A stretch of DNA of 21,873 bases from Hypsibius dujardini (taxonomy: Eukaryota > Tardigrada > Eutardigrada > Parachela > Hypsibiidae), in contig LRSR01012880.1 in the NCBI GenBank assembly GCA_001579985.1, positions 1 to 21,873 of the forward strand, written 5' to 3'. Position 1 is the first letter of the stretch. Each line of letters opens with the position of its first letter. Of the stretch, positions 1 to 8,321 are shown piece by piece. The translations under genes and the position numbers were made by a program. Under the pieces are notes generated by a model. It was not told the origin of the DNA. It saw only the letters and a program-made list of their open reading frames with translations, and did not search any database.

Positions 1-317
1 TTTGGTATATAGAAAGCGTACAAAATTGTTAAAACTATGTTGTATTATAATGTAAAATATTAAAAAAATATAAGTAACAATAAACAAATATAGAATTATA
101 ACAAATTCGAACTCTTCTAGAATGGTTTTAGCCTCCCATTTGCAGTTATTATTAGAGTGCGTGTATTGAACAATGAACAATGACAAATTTGGTGGAAAAC
201 AGAAGTTTTTGAAATGTTTTGAAATCCCGGGCCCTTTAGAAGTCAGATTCTACACCACCACAAGTTTCGAAATGATCGGGATCATAAGACCGATTTTCGG
301 GTTCAATTTTGAAAAAA
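1..317. other. AT-rich flank, no gene seen
   Basis: This stretch is AT-rich, especially positions 1-130, and has no convincing exon. If the thyroglobulin-type gene downstream starts further left, this is intronic. A short open frame at 173-493 runs straight into the fold-back repeat and is not considered coding. Confidence 0.5.
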
Positions 318-655
318 TGCGTTGTGCCCTTTTGCCCACTCTCTGGCCTTCCCATCAGGGCGCCTGGTTCCGACTTGTAAGGACTCTAAACGAGGGTACC
401 CCGAAAGCAGGGGGTCGTTTAGCGCTTAGGCCACAAGTCCCCCCTCCCCTTCCCTTCTCCCTTTTTGTCCGCTGTTGCATTTACAAGTGCTGACCACAAG
501 GTCCCTTTAAGCCACAAGGGGGAAGGGGAGGAGGACTTGCAGCTTAAGCCTTAAACGAGCCTCTGCTGTCGGGGTACCCTCTTTTAGAGTCCTTACAATT
601 CGGAACCAGGCCCCCTGATGGCAAGGCCAGAGATTGGGCAAAGGGGCACAATGCA
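318..655. repeat. Fold-back inverted repeat, about 142-bp arms
   Basis: Positions 319-460 and 513-654 are reverse complements of each other at roughly 85-90% identity by eye, separated by about 50 bp. The arms share GTTGTGCCC, TCTCTGGCCTT, CCTGGTTCCGA and GTAAGGACTCTAAA blocks. A transcript crossing it could form a long imperfect hairpin. It lies just upstream of the splice acceptor at 696, so it is probably intronic. It is either a non-autonomous fold-back transposon or two nearby inverted copies of one repeat; no target-site duplication was found. Confidence 0.85.
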
Positions 656-696
656 GACAAGCATGCAAACAAGGCACAAATGAAATAATTGTACAG

Positions 697-1791
697 GTCC
701 TGATTTGCCGATCAACACGTGCAATGACTACCTCAAGCTGGCCATGAGCTCCACCCCGATCATCGGTGTCCCGAACTCGCAGACGTTCGAGGTCTCCGGT
801 AACCCTGCCTGGAAGGGACCGGGAAGGATTCCCACTAGTGGCGGTAACGGCATGAAAATGGTCCTGCCCGGTAAAAGCAGCTGGCTCCCCAGTTGTAACG
901 CCAACGGGAGCTACGTCATGCTTCAGAAGCGCGTCAACGGCGATTTGTTCTGCGTTCGCCCGGAGAACGGAGAGATCGCGTTCGAAATCAAGTCCAAGCC
1001 GGCGTCCGGCGAATACGCCTGCGCTTGCCCGGTCCAAAACTTCCAAGCTTGGCGCGGTAAGCCAACAATCCGTACTATATCTACTGGGATAACCGCGTCA
1101 TTATAAGTCTCTAAAAAGTAACCATACAGAAAAAAGTATTTAGTGTCGATATGTTATGTAATAAGGAAGTGCCAAAAATATAAACGAAAACAATTTGGGT
1201 CTTAAATGGTGCTGCGTCAGAATTCATCAAGTCGTTGCGGGGATTTAGAATTTTTTGCGCCATTCACGGACACTGACACAACTAGGCCCGCTCCATTACA
1301 TCTAAATATCTGCTACTTATACCACTTATCTGCTACTTATACCCATTGATACAACGAAAACAAACTCTCATTTCCCGAATTATTTATGTTGTAGTCTTTA
1401 TAGTGAAGATCTATTGAAGTATGTCTATTAAATCAATGAAATTTAGTTTTATTTCGTTTCATTTAGGCATTTAATTTCTAAAACCATTATATCTGTAGAA
1501 TATATTGCTGATATGTAATTCACATAAGAAGCTTTCGCACCGCGTCCATGGTTGTTGTATCCTCATAAAATGTTTGCGTACCTTGTTGTAGCAATCGTAC
1601 GCGGTGCGATCATTCCGGAATGTGATGAAGCAACCGGTTTGTACAAGCCCCAGCAGTGGTACAGGGATTCCGGATCCAATCCCAATCAGGTGTGCATGAC
1701 AAGTGACGGTACCATAACCACCAAGCGTACGGAACGCTTTCGTTTCGGTGCTGGCACATGTACGGCTGGTGGAGTTTTCGTCCCGAAATGA
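697..1791 (+). CDS. Thyroglobulin type-1 domain protein, last two exons (5' partial)
   Basis: I model two exons. Exon A is 697-1056 (acceptor GTACAG at 691-696, donor GCG|GTAAGC); exon B is 1592-1791 (acceptor TTGTTGTAG, stop TGA at 1789-1791). Both introns are phase 1 and exon A is exactly 360 bp, a symmetric 1-1 exon typical of shuffled extracellular modules. The translation has two thyroglobulin type-1 signatures: PSCNANGSY...FCV..ENG in exon A and PECDEATGLYKPQQ...QVCM..DG...GTC in exon B. The ACAC pair near the end of exon A supplies the last Cys of the first module and the first Cys of the second, which supports the splice. In both modules the QC and the first Cys of CWCV are absent. 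Family members are usually secreted and some inhibit proteases; that role is inference here. Upstream exons and the signal peptide were not found. A less likely alternative start for exon B is the ATG at 1570. Confidence 0.65.
1057..1591 (+). other. Intron of the thyroglobulin type-1 gene
   Basis: This AT-rich 535-bp interval is bounded by GTAAGC and TTGTTGTAG and has no coding signal. It contains a short tandem duplication of TATCTGCTACTTATACC around 1307-1345. Confidence 0.6.
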
Positions 1792-2706
1792 GCCACCCGG
1801 GAAGTGAAGACAATTTTAGGATTTGATTACGCCGACCGTAGATCCCTTCTTAATTCTGCTTCACCGTGTTTGCCTGCGTCATTTTTGCGTGAATTTTGAA
1901 AACGACATTTTGGAGTAGAATGATGGCGGTACAACCACAATTGTCCAGTCCTCATGGTCGGCTACACTAACTTCGGACGATTTTCAAAGGGCAAATTCGG
2001 AATACCCTCTCACTATTTTTATAGTGAAAAAAAATCATTTCGCCGTTGTCGTACCAGGCAATTGTTTTGGCAGAATTTCAAAGTTTCAAATTACAGTGCA
2101 AACGTTCCACTGGCAATCGATTGCTTGATTAACTGATTGATCCAGCAGTCGTTCAGTGAAACAGATTGATTGATTGAATAGTTTCACGTTCTGCGTGTGA
2201 TCGATGCACTGATTGATTGATTGGCCAGAGTTCTAACTTACAACGAATAGGCAGTTTTTCGATCAAATTTGAGGCAATTGATCGAGTTCGATATAAGCTT
2301 CTATTATTAACTACAGATGAAAGGTTCGGGGAGCACGGGGGGAGCATCCACTGGTGTTCTGCCCTTCGGGGTCCCTATTTAATTTTTTATTAAGTCCGGG
2401 GCAGCGAGGCAGTTATTTGTCCGTTTTCCAGGAACATGGACGAACAATGTTATAGTCGCCTGGTCTCCTTTTTCTTTGTGCGGATCAGCATTTTTGATTA
2501 CGTTGTAGCCTTGTGCCGAGCCTGGCTATCTATATTAAACAGATTCCAGGCACTAAATTGGAAGTAAAATCTGAAAGTGCTGATTAATGGCGAGCCAGGA
2601 GTCTCTTCATACATGACCGTATTAATTAATGGTGCCACCAATAACGCACCGTCTTCAGCTTGATCCCACTCATAAATAATGTATTCATTCATTAATTCAT
2701 TGACGC
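1792..2706. other. 3' flank with GATT/AATC repeats, no gene seen
   Basis: No supported exon lies here. Positions 2106-2222 hold several (GATT)n runs and a small hairpin with GTGAAAC/GTTTCAC ends at about 2157-2188. The remainder is unremarkable AT-rich sequence. Confidence 0.5.
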
Positions 2707-2895
2707 AGGAGCATGTACGGCTGGTGGTGTTTTCGTCCCGAAAAAAGCCTCCGGGAAGTGAAGACAATTTCGAATGACATTTCGATGAGATGATTGGTTG
2801 ATCACCCTTGCCGTAGATTTATCCTTAACTCTGCTTCAGCGTGTCAATGTCACATCCTTTTTACACACATCTCAAAATGACCTTTTGGAGCGTGA
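2707..2895 (+). pseudogene. Truncated duplicate of the thyroglobulin-type gene 3' end
   Basis: Positions 2707-2895 resemble 1751-1925, covering the last coding bases, the stop region and the 3' flank. Shared blocks include CATGTACGGCTGGTGG, TTTTCGTCCCGAAA, CGGGAAGTGAAGACAATTT and CATTTTGGAG/CCTTTTGGAG. The stop codon of the intact copy (CCG AAA TGA) reads CCG AAA AAA here, so the frame would run five residues longer to a TGA. The rest of the gene is missing. It could serve as an alternative terminal exon because CAG precedes the homology and AATAAA occurs at 2910-2915, but homology extends through that CAG, so a decayed segmental duplicate is more likely. Confidence 0.6.
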
Positions 2896-2922
2896 GTTTC
2901 ATTTGGGTAAATAAACAGATTA

Positions 2923-3088
2923 GGCGCCATTGACATATCACGTAATCAAAAAATGGACTTTTTCAACCACCCACCTACCCAGATAATTAAATTTACACAG
3001 GAGGGCGGGGCCTATTTTACTGGTGAGTAATCAAGGGTCCAAAGCACTCACCTACCCTCCTTTGATTACGTAATATGTGACTGACGCC
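2923..3088. mobile_element. Miniature inverted-repeat element (166 bp)
   Basis: The ends are 28-bp inverted repeats with four mismatches: 2923-2950 begins GGCGCCATTGACATATCACG, and 3061-3088 is the reverse complement of GGCGTCAGTCACATATTACG followed by TAATCAAA. The interior is non-coding. Its right end abuts the next element with one base between. The superfamily is not identified. Confidence 0.75.
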
Positions 3089-3089
3089 T

Positions 3090-3367
3090 TACCGTATGCT
3101 CGCAATCTCAAGAGACACTTTTCTGCCCTACCCGTACATTTTAATCAACCCAGGCCGTGCCTCTTCAGTGATATTCACCAAACTACCACTGTAGGGAGAA
3201 ATATACGGAAAAGCACAACTGTACAATCAACCAATCGAGCACAACGAGTATGCTTCATGAATCAGCTAATCAGAGAACAGTGAATCAGATTGAACGTTCA
3301 ATCGAGTGCAGAGCTATACCGAGGGAGGCGGGCAATAGCTGTCCCTTGAGATCGCGAGCATACAGTA
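3090..3367. mobile_element. MITE family 1, copy A (278 bp, TA ends)
   Basis: The left end TACCGTATGCTCGCAATCTC (3090-3109) is repeated inverted at the right end, where the reverse complement reads TACTGTATGCTCGCGATCTC (3348-3367); the repeats run on for a few more bases. A second copy of the same family lies at 5756-6038. Both have near-equal length, the same end sequence followed by CAAGGGACA or CAAGAGACA, CTGCCCTACC or TGCCCTACC just inside the left end, and AATC-rich interiors. TA at both ends suggests TA target duplication, as in Tc1/mariner-related MITEs. Confidence 0.8.
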
Positions 3368-3585
3368 CTCTATAACCTCTTGCAGAGCAGCGTTTTACCC
3401 CCCAGTGGGATCAACTGGATCAACTCCCCTGAGGGGCCGTAAAACTACGCCTCCAAATATTCGTTTATGTTTTTAGTCGAAAGAGAATGCCATTATCAAT
3501 CAAGTAGCTCTAATTTCTAAAATCAGTCTCTACCTACTCCTAAACAAACTCACTGGAGTTTTCCTCCTATAAAATTTGTACATCT
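3368..3585. other. Spacer with short imperfect palindrome
   Basis: No gene is visible. Positions 3387-3453 form a short imperfect inverted repeat (GCGTTTTAC...GTAAAACTACGC) that also contains a tandem GGATCAACT pair. If the downstream integrase fragment was once longer, its missing upstream part should have been here and cannot be recognised. Confidence 0.4.
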
Positions 3586-3999
3586 TTGGACATTGAAATG
3601 CTTACCGGGTTCGAGAAGGGTAAAACTACAAAACTATTGCGTAAGTGGACTGGTCCTTGGACGATTCTTGACACGCCCAGTCCAGTCACGTGTAAAATTG
3701 CCTTAACTTCAGGTAAGTATAAGCCGATTAATTTTCACCCTGAACGCTTAAAATTATTTAATCAGCGAATGATCGAGGATGACGATACTCAAACGATTGA
3801 CAGTTGTCAGAATGATGACGAAGAAAAGGAAGAGACCGAACCGGAAATAATACAACCTACGTGTACTATAAAATCATCAAAAGAAATGCCTTCCCCGTAT
3901 GCGAAGTTAGAAAAAAACACGGAATATGCCTACGAGAACTGGCTGCATAAAGATGATGAAAATACTGAAAAACAGCGAAGTACTCGAGAAAAGAAATGA
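3586..3999 (+). pseudogene. pol: Retroelement integrase C-terminal fragment (pol 3' end)
   Basis: The frame reads KGKTTKLLRKWTGPW followed by a beta-rich stretch ending HPERLKLFN. This matches the small beta-barrel C-terminal domain of Ty3/gypsy-type (and related) integrases, whose consensus has G..KL...W.GP and a closing RLK motif. The rest of pol (protease, reverse transcriptase, RNase H, integrase core) is absent upstream, where miniature elements and non-coding DNA lie instead. The tail is acidic and Asp/Glu-rich and ends at TGA 3997-3999. There is no ATG at the head, so the 5' boundary is only the open frame. It is probably a truncated or host-captured remnant. The following frame overlaps it by 74 bp. 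Confidence 0.7.
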
Positions 4000-5149
4000 A
4001 TTGAATGGGGAAAATCAAAACGGAAAAGAGCAAAACGATGACAAAGAACAAGAGGGCGAAATCGCCGGGCTGGAAAATATAATTCGTCGTTCTTCCAGAA
4101 TCAAAACTTTACCAAAACGACTGATTATTAACCAATTGATATTGTCCTATTTTTCTTTCTTACTAGGAAGTGCATATAGCATGGACCTGGACGATGGTCA
4201 AATCAGTTCGTGCAACGTCCATACGGAACCAACCGAGGGGGAAATCGAAGGTCTCTGCAATGTAAGGCCATCTAGCCCGGAGCTGTGTGCTGTTGTCAGT
4301 TCGGCACTTCGGCTGGTGATAAGCGACGACGTCATGATGAGTCCTCAGAGTTCGTCTCTGCAGTTGGGAGTTCCGTCTGGTTTTTGGTTCACCCAAGCCG
4401 TCAGCACAGGTTCCGGAACTGACACGGATATTTCGGACAAAGCCAGCTGGTGCGGTCCCATGAGTTCTGACTCGCCATCAATTCAAACGCCGTCGCCGCC
4501 ACCGCCGTCACTGGAAGAAGCCATGGAGGCTACGGAAGGCTGGAATGAACCAGCGCCGCCTTTATTTAACGCGGCGCCGTGTCGTTTGACCCTGAAGGAC
4601 ATGCGACTGCATCATTACAGTCGTTCCTTTCCGCTTCCGACCAAGGAGGACGCGGTGGTATTTTTGTGGCGCCAGTTTGAACCGCCGCACGGATTGTCTT
4701 TGAGAGAAGCCCGAACCATCTTGGAGCGCCGCGTGGAGAGCTACCATTGAACCAGACACTACTGGATCGTCGATGACCCGCCACCTCTTGGATGTAGACG
4801 GCGAGCCGGTTACAAGAGCAGGGACACCAAAGGTGGAGTTCTCAGAAAACTTATTTGTCCAGTCGAAGACTTCATCGGCCCGTTTCTGGACACGCCGAAC
4901 GCCACTCAGCCGGTAGATTGGATGAAAAACATGGACATGCTGGTCAGTTTGCCGTGTCTGACGGATTCGCTTTGGCTACCGTCGCGCAGAGATGCAGAGG
5001 ATTACACTGAGAAGCGATTTAGACCGCCCGAGGGGTGTCCATTTGCGCGAGTCAGCTCGCCCTTGATGAGGTCGAGTTCGACCGCAACCAGGACGGCTGG
5101 TATCATGTCGGTAAAAATAGTCATCCGGAAGGATGGGTCCAGCGATTAG
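3911..5149 (+). pseudogene. Frame-2 ORF of unknown family, broken by one TGA
   Basis: This frame is open from 3911 to 4747, has a single TGA at 4748-4750, then stays open to 5146 (TGA 5147-5149). Its first part holds RRSSRIKTLPKRL (about 4085-4123), similar to basic motifs near the C-terminus of retroelement Pol, and then a hydrophobic stretch (about 4124-4180) just before ATG 4181. That ATG could start a separate protein. The next region is Ser/Pro/acidic-rich and poor in Cys, then changes to a basic segment with DMRLHHYSRSF and REARTILERR. I recognise no domain. The long open reach on both sides of one stop argues for a recently broken gene. The codon context at 4748 is consistent with a CpG transition. 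Confidence 0.5.
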
Positions 5150-5382
5150 CGGAGGAGAACAACATCATCAACACAGACTCCACCGTCGTGATTGAGTCCG
5201 CTAAGCCTGTCATTCTAGTCCACAGCCTTCACGAACGTTCCGGATTCGGACGGGATGTCATCTTCCAGAAGACCATCCTAACGGACAACAACTCCATAAT
5301 TAACGAGTGGGTGATTCGCCGGCTGATGCAACAGTTCGACGAGACGCTGATTCTCGACAAGGAGACGTACACACGTGGCTGA
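5023..5382 (+). pseudogene. Shifted-frame continuation of the unknown ORF
   Basis: Frame 1 is open from 5023 to TGA 5380-5382 and overlaps the end of the frame-2 ORF. Its composition (DEVEFDRNQDGWYHVG, PVILVHSLHERSGFG, INEWVIRRLMQQFDETL) looks like folded protein, while the overlapping end of frame 2 becomes Ser/Thr/Arg-rich and less protein-like. I infer an indel between about 5023 and 5100 that moved the true frame. No domain is recognised. The stop lies 43 bp before a fold-back element. Confidence 0.5.
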
Positions 5383-5425
5383 AACCCCAGACCGACCGAG
5401 TTAAAACCAACTTTTTATTTGCGCC

Positions 5426-6398
5426 CAGCAAAATGGCGTGATCGGAGTTCGAGCCAATTTTGGTCAATGCGTTCAGCTGTTTTTCACATCGCTTGATTTA
5501 TTGATTTAACACTAGTATTACGAGAATCATATTTTGACGCGCAAAATTAAAACAAAACTCTGTTTCTAAAAAATCCTTCTGATATTAACATATTAACCAG
5601 GAAATTACAGTCTGAGTCCCACAGGGATCACCATAAAAAATTGATAATTTATCGAAAATCATGCAAGAAGTTTTCCAGCAGAATGGATTTTACTTCCTCC
5701 GTGGCCCGCAAAAAGCCCAGATATCTGGGGGTGGTAAAGATGCGGCTGACAGACGTACCGTATTCCCCCGATCTCAAGGGACACATTTTTGCCCTACCAG
5801 TTAATTTGATCCACCCCGGATCTTATCTATTCATCACCATTTGCTATTGTTTACCTACAATCAATCAATCAACTGATTCAATGTGTCCGTCAAGAAATCC
5901 CGCTTAATCAATCAATCAATCGCTGCCGAGTTGGGCTTAAATTTCAACCAATCACGACACAGTGAATTCGATTGAACAGTCAACCGATGACTTGAGGGGG
6001 AGGGGCTTAACTGTCCCTTGAGATCGGGGAATACGGTACAGATCGAAATGTCTTCGAAATTGAACCGCGCGTGCGTGAGGTGTGAATGAGATTGTCACAC
6101 CCGAACTCTGCAAAAACCTGCACGACGGGATTCCGGGCGACTGGAGGCTGTCATTAAACAGAAAGACGCGCGCATCCATCAATATATACTCAATATTTTT
6201 TCTGGTGATCCTGTGGAACTCAGACTGTAACTTCCTAGTTAATATCAGAAGGATTTTTTAGAAACAGAGTTTTGTTTTAATTCTGCGCGTCAAATAATTC
6301 TCGTAATACTGGTGTTAAATCAATGAATCAAGCGATGTGAGAAACAGCTGAACGCATTGGCCAGAATTGGTTTAAACTCCAACCACGCCATTTTGCTG
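5426..6398. mobile_element. Fold-back element, about 220-bp arms (973 bp)
   Basis: The left arm 5426-5650 and right arm 6184-6398 are reverse complements at roughly 85% by eye. Both have CAGCAAAATGGCGTG at the outer end, then AATGCGTTCAGCTGTTT, ACGAGAAT and AAAACTCTGTTTCTAAAAAA, and then a CAGTCTGAGT block near the inner end. The loop has no recognised transposase and contains a nested MITE (5756-6038). No clear target-site duplication is visible. The element lies between the stop of one unknown ORF (5382) and the ATG of the next (6410), so it may have separated parts of one insertion. Confidence 0.85.
5756..6038. mobile_element. MITE family 1, copy B (283 bp), nested
   Basis: The ends TACCGTATTCCCCCGATCTC and, inverted at the right, TACCGTATTCCCCGATCTCA continue as AAGGGACA. 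The interior holds two (AATC)n runs and a GATTGAACAGTCAA segment that parallels GATTGAACGTTCAA in copy A. Copy B sits in the loop of the 5426-6398 fold-back, so it inserted later. TA bounds both ends. Confidence 0.85.
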
Positions 6399-6409
6399 AC
6401 CTGCCGGTC

Positions 6410-7648
6410 ATGTTTGCCATTGTCGAGGCCATCTTGGGTGTCTGGTTGTTCGAGCACCATTTCATTGAGGTTTCCAGGATCAAGTATTTGAAATTGAATT
6501 GCCGGTGCGCCTCGTCAGGTGATCTGACTCGTAGTGGAGACTTCAATCCTGACCTCCTGGTTCGTCGCATCGGGTGCGTCCCGTTGTGTGTCGCCCGGTC
6601 GGACAACGCCGGGGGACATTTTGACGTGTGTGACGGAACGGCTCAAAAGCAAGCCGTCTACTTGCGCAACGACAAACGTCCAGCGTTCTTTTGCATGTTT
6701 CATCTAGAAGAAGCACGGGTCCACATAATCTGCTTATATGGACGGTTTCCGCTTGCCGGCGGAACGTTTGGCTATTGTAGGTGCTCTCGGGGGCACGCAT
6801 TTCACCCCAGTTGTGGCCATAAAGAGCACCCTGTTTGCCCGCACGATGACTGCCAGGGCACGGACAAAGAAAACGGGGAGACTATTGTTGTCGTGAAGGT
6901 CCCTGATGTTACCACGGCCAGAGAAAACGGCGCAGACGGTACTTCCTGGCGCACCGCAGCCATTTTTCAACTGTACGTTCAGCGACGGCCACGTGAAACT
7001 ATACCAGTAGTTCTATCGCTTTTCCAATCTTTCCGGAAGATGGATTATAACGCCGACCGCACCCGACCGGATGCTGAGAACGCACCCTGCTACATCGACA
7101 GTTTTCAGCGTGCTATCTTACCACCTACCGCCTTCCATCCTTGCATCGACATCGTACTGAGAGGTGACAAAACGCCAAATAGACACACGTTTACGACCGG
7201 GTTGTTGTTGTCCTTCATCCGTCGCTTCGACTCTTGCAGCAAGGAAATGCTGCAACAAATGGTTGGGCAAATGGAGGGCGACATTTTTCTCATCACCGCG
7301 TTTAGGCTTCGTGCTGCTCTATGCGGAGAGGATTTACCCATTCTGGAGGCCTCAATAGTGCTACATGCGCTCGACAAGATCTTCTCTTGGCCGTTACAGT
7401 TTTTCATTCCAATGTATGGGCGTGAAAACTGTCCGTGTGCAGACCCTCGACCCAACCGCTGCGGTTACGGGATCAGTTTGGCTACTGTCCAACTTGAGAA
7501 GAAGGGCTGTTGCGAGGCCGTCTGTCTAACTGACGGCTCGCTTGGACATTGCTTTGATGTGCAACAGAAGTATGGTTTGTTTGTTATGGCGGAAGAAGAA
7601 AACAACGAATTTTCCATTCTCAAATTCTTTTGCCCATCCCACTTCTAG
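6410..7648 (+). CDS. 412-aa Cys/His-rich protein of unknown family
   Basis: This is the longest uninterrupted frame of the block, starting at ATG 6410 only 12 bp after the fold-back and ending at TAG 7646-7648. The N-terminus has a hydrophobic run (FAIVEAILGVWLF) that might be a signal or anchor. Residues 123-148 form a compact Cys/His cluster, C.C.RGH..H..C.....CPH..C, that could bind zinc. A second Cys-rich stretch (ENCPCADPRPNRCG, KKGCCEAVC) lies near residues 340-375. I do not recognise the family. The stop coincides with a pyrimidine-rich TTCTAG that could be a splice acceptor, so the 3' end is uncertain. Intactness over 412 codons amid decayed neighbours suggests recent or ongoing selection. 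Confidence 0.55.
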   Translation: MFAIVEAILGVWLFEHHFIEVSRIKYLKLNCRCASSGDLTRSGDFNPDLLVRRIGCVPLCVARSDNAGGHFDVCDGTAQKQAVYLRNDKRPAFFCMFHLEEARVHIICLYGRFPLAGGTFGYCRCSRGHAFHPSCGHKEHPVCPHDDCQGTDKENGETIVVVKVPDVTTARENGADGTSWRTAAIFQLYVQRRPRETIPVVLSLFQSFRKMDYNADRTRPDAENAPCYIDSFQRAILPPTAFHPCIDIVLRGDKTPNRHTFTTGLLLSFIRRFDSCSKEMLQQMVGQMEGDIFLITAFRLRAALCGEDLPILEASIVLHALDKIFSWPLQFFIPMYGRENCPCADPRPNRCGYGISLATVQLEKKGCCEAVCLTDGSLGHCFDVQQKYGLFVMAEEENNEFSILKFFCPSHF

Positions 7649-8094
7649 GAAGCATTCCTTCACCTGATGTTGCTGCGGCATTTTTAGAAATCACCATGAC
7701 CCCCGATTTGTTACGGGCAAACGTGGACATATTTCTCATTCGAATTGCCAGTATCAGGATGACCGCTGCCCTCATAGTTCTTGTCGCTGGGAGGATGGCA
7801 ATCCCCAAATCACCCAGGCTTCTCCCACTGCTCTCGCCGCCAACTCCGGAACCGACTACACCGCTATATTGGTCGCAAATTCATATACTAAATTGCACCA
7901 AGCGAATCCCGTCTGTCGAGGCGGCCTTGTTGTTTTTGCTGAGGCCGCCCGGAGAGAGTCATTGTTTCCGATGTCCAGTCTGTCTGAAGGTATCAGTATA
8001 TTGGTTTGACAAGGTCGACCAGTTAATTGAAAAAAAATCTGTGCTTGTACACACTCATCCAGACCTATTCCTCGCTCGAAGCAGCTCACGCTGA
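7630..8094 (+). CDS. Hypothetical ORF, frame 1 (possible second exon)
   Basis: The frame is open from 7630 with the first ATG at 7696, and it ends at TGA 8092-8094. It encodes Pro-rich and Leu-rich stretches, then HCFRCPVC. The same DNA from 7668 to 8006 is also open in frame 0, so the real product is uncertain. If an intron 7575-7648 (74 bp, donor G|GTTTGT, acceptor TTCTAG) is removed, the 412-aa frame enters this one in phase. The stop overlaps the next ATG as TGATG. Confidence 0.3.
   Translation: MPIPLLGSIPSPDVAAAFLEITMTPDLLRANVDIFLIRIASIRMTAALIVLVAGRMAIPKSPRLLPLLSPPTPEPTTPLYWSQIHILNCTKRIPSVEAALLFLLRPPGESHCFRCPVCLKVSVYWFDKVDQLIEKKSVLVHTHPDLFLARSSSR
7668..8006 (+). pseudogene. Frame-0 remnant with second RGH/CPH Cys-His module
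   Basis: Frame 0 is open between TGA 7665-7667 and TGA 8007-8009 (113 codons) without an ATG near its head. At 7722-7784 it reads RGHISHSNC followed by a short spacer and CPHSSC, closely matching RGHAFHPSC...CPHDDC of the 412-aa ORF. Nine of about 21 positions agree, including every Cys, RGH and CPH. This suggests a duplicated module whose start or frame is lost. It overlaps the frame-1 ORF. Confidence 0.4.
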
Positions 8095-8312
8095 TGGAGT
8101 GGGAGGCCATCCGCCGACTACGTATGCAGAATCAAACTCTCCGTTCTTGCCACTGCCTGAAGGAGTGCATTGTTCCCGAGGGGAGGATTGACTGGTTTTT
8201 TATGAACCCCCTACTACTGCTTCATGAGGCCCGGAAGTGCGCTCTCGACACCCAGAGAGACTTCCGAGGTCCTGTCTGTGCACCTCGCCGAAAGAAAAGA
8301 CTAAGCTCGTAG
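8094..8312 (+). CDS. Hypothetical 72-aa basic ORF
   Basis: It starts at ATG 8094, sharing bases with the preceding stop (TGATG), and ends at TAG 8310-8312. It has CHCLKEC and ends in a basic PRRKKR tail that could act as a nuclear signal. It is in the same frame as the membrane protein ORF that begins nine bases after its stop, so both may once have been one frame separated now by a TAG. No family is recognised. Confidence 0.35.
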   Translation: MEWEAIRRLRMQNQTLRSCHCLKECIVPEGRIDWFFMNPLLLLHEARKCALDTQRDFRGPVCAPRRKKRLSS

Positions 8313-8321
8313 AAACCATTT

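Noticed and set aside
507-1046. 179-codon open frame on the minus strand
   Set aside because: It is antisense to the thyroglobulin-type exon and runs into the fold-back repeat; the plus strand has splice sites and domain signatures.
3912-3918. A AAA AAC slippery heptamer in the integrase frame
   Set aside because: It is a canonical -1 slippery site in the right phase, but a -1 shift leads into frame 0, which stops within about ten codons. The following long ORF needs a +1 shift.
7750-7775. YQDD motif in frame 0, reminiscent of reverse transcriptase YxDD
   Set aside because: It sits inside the Cys/His module with no surrounding hydrophobic strands or other RT motifs.
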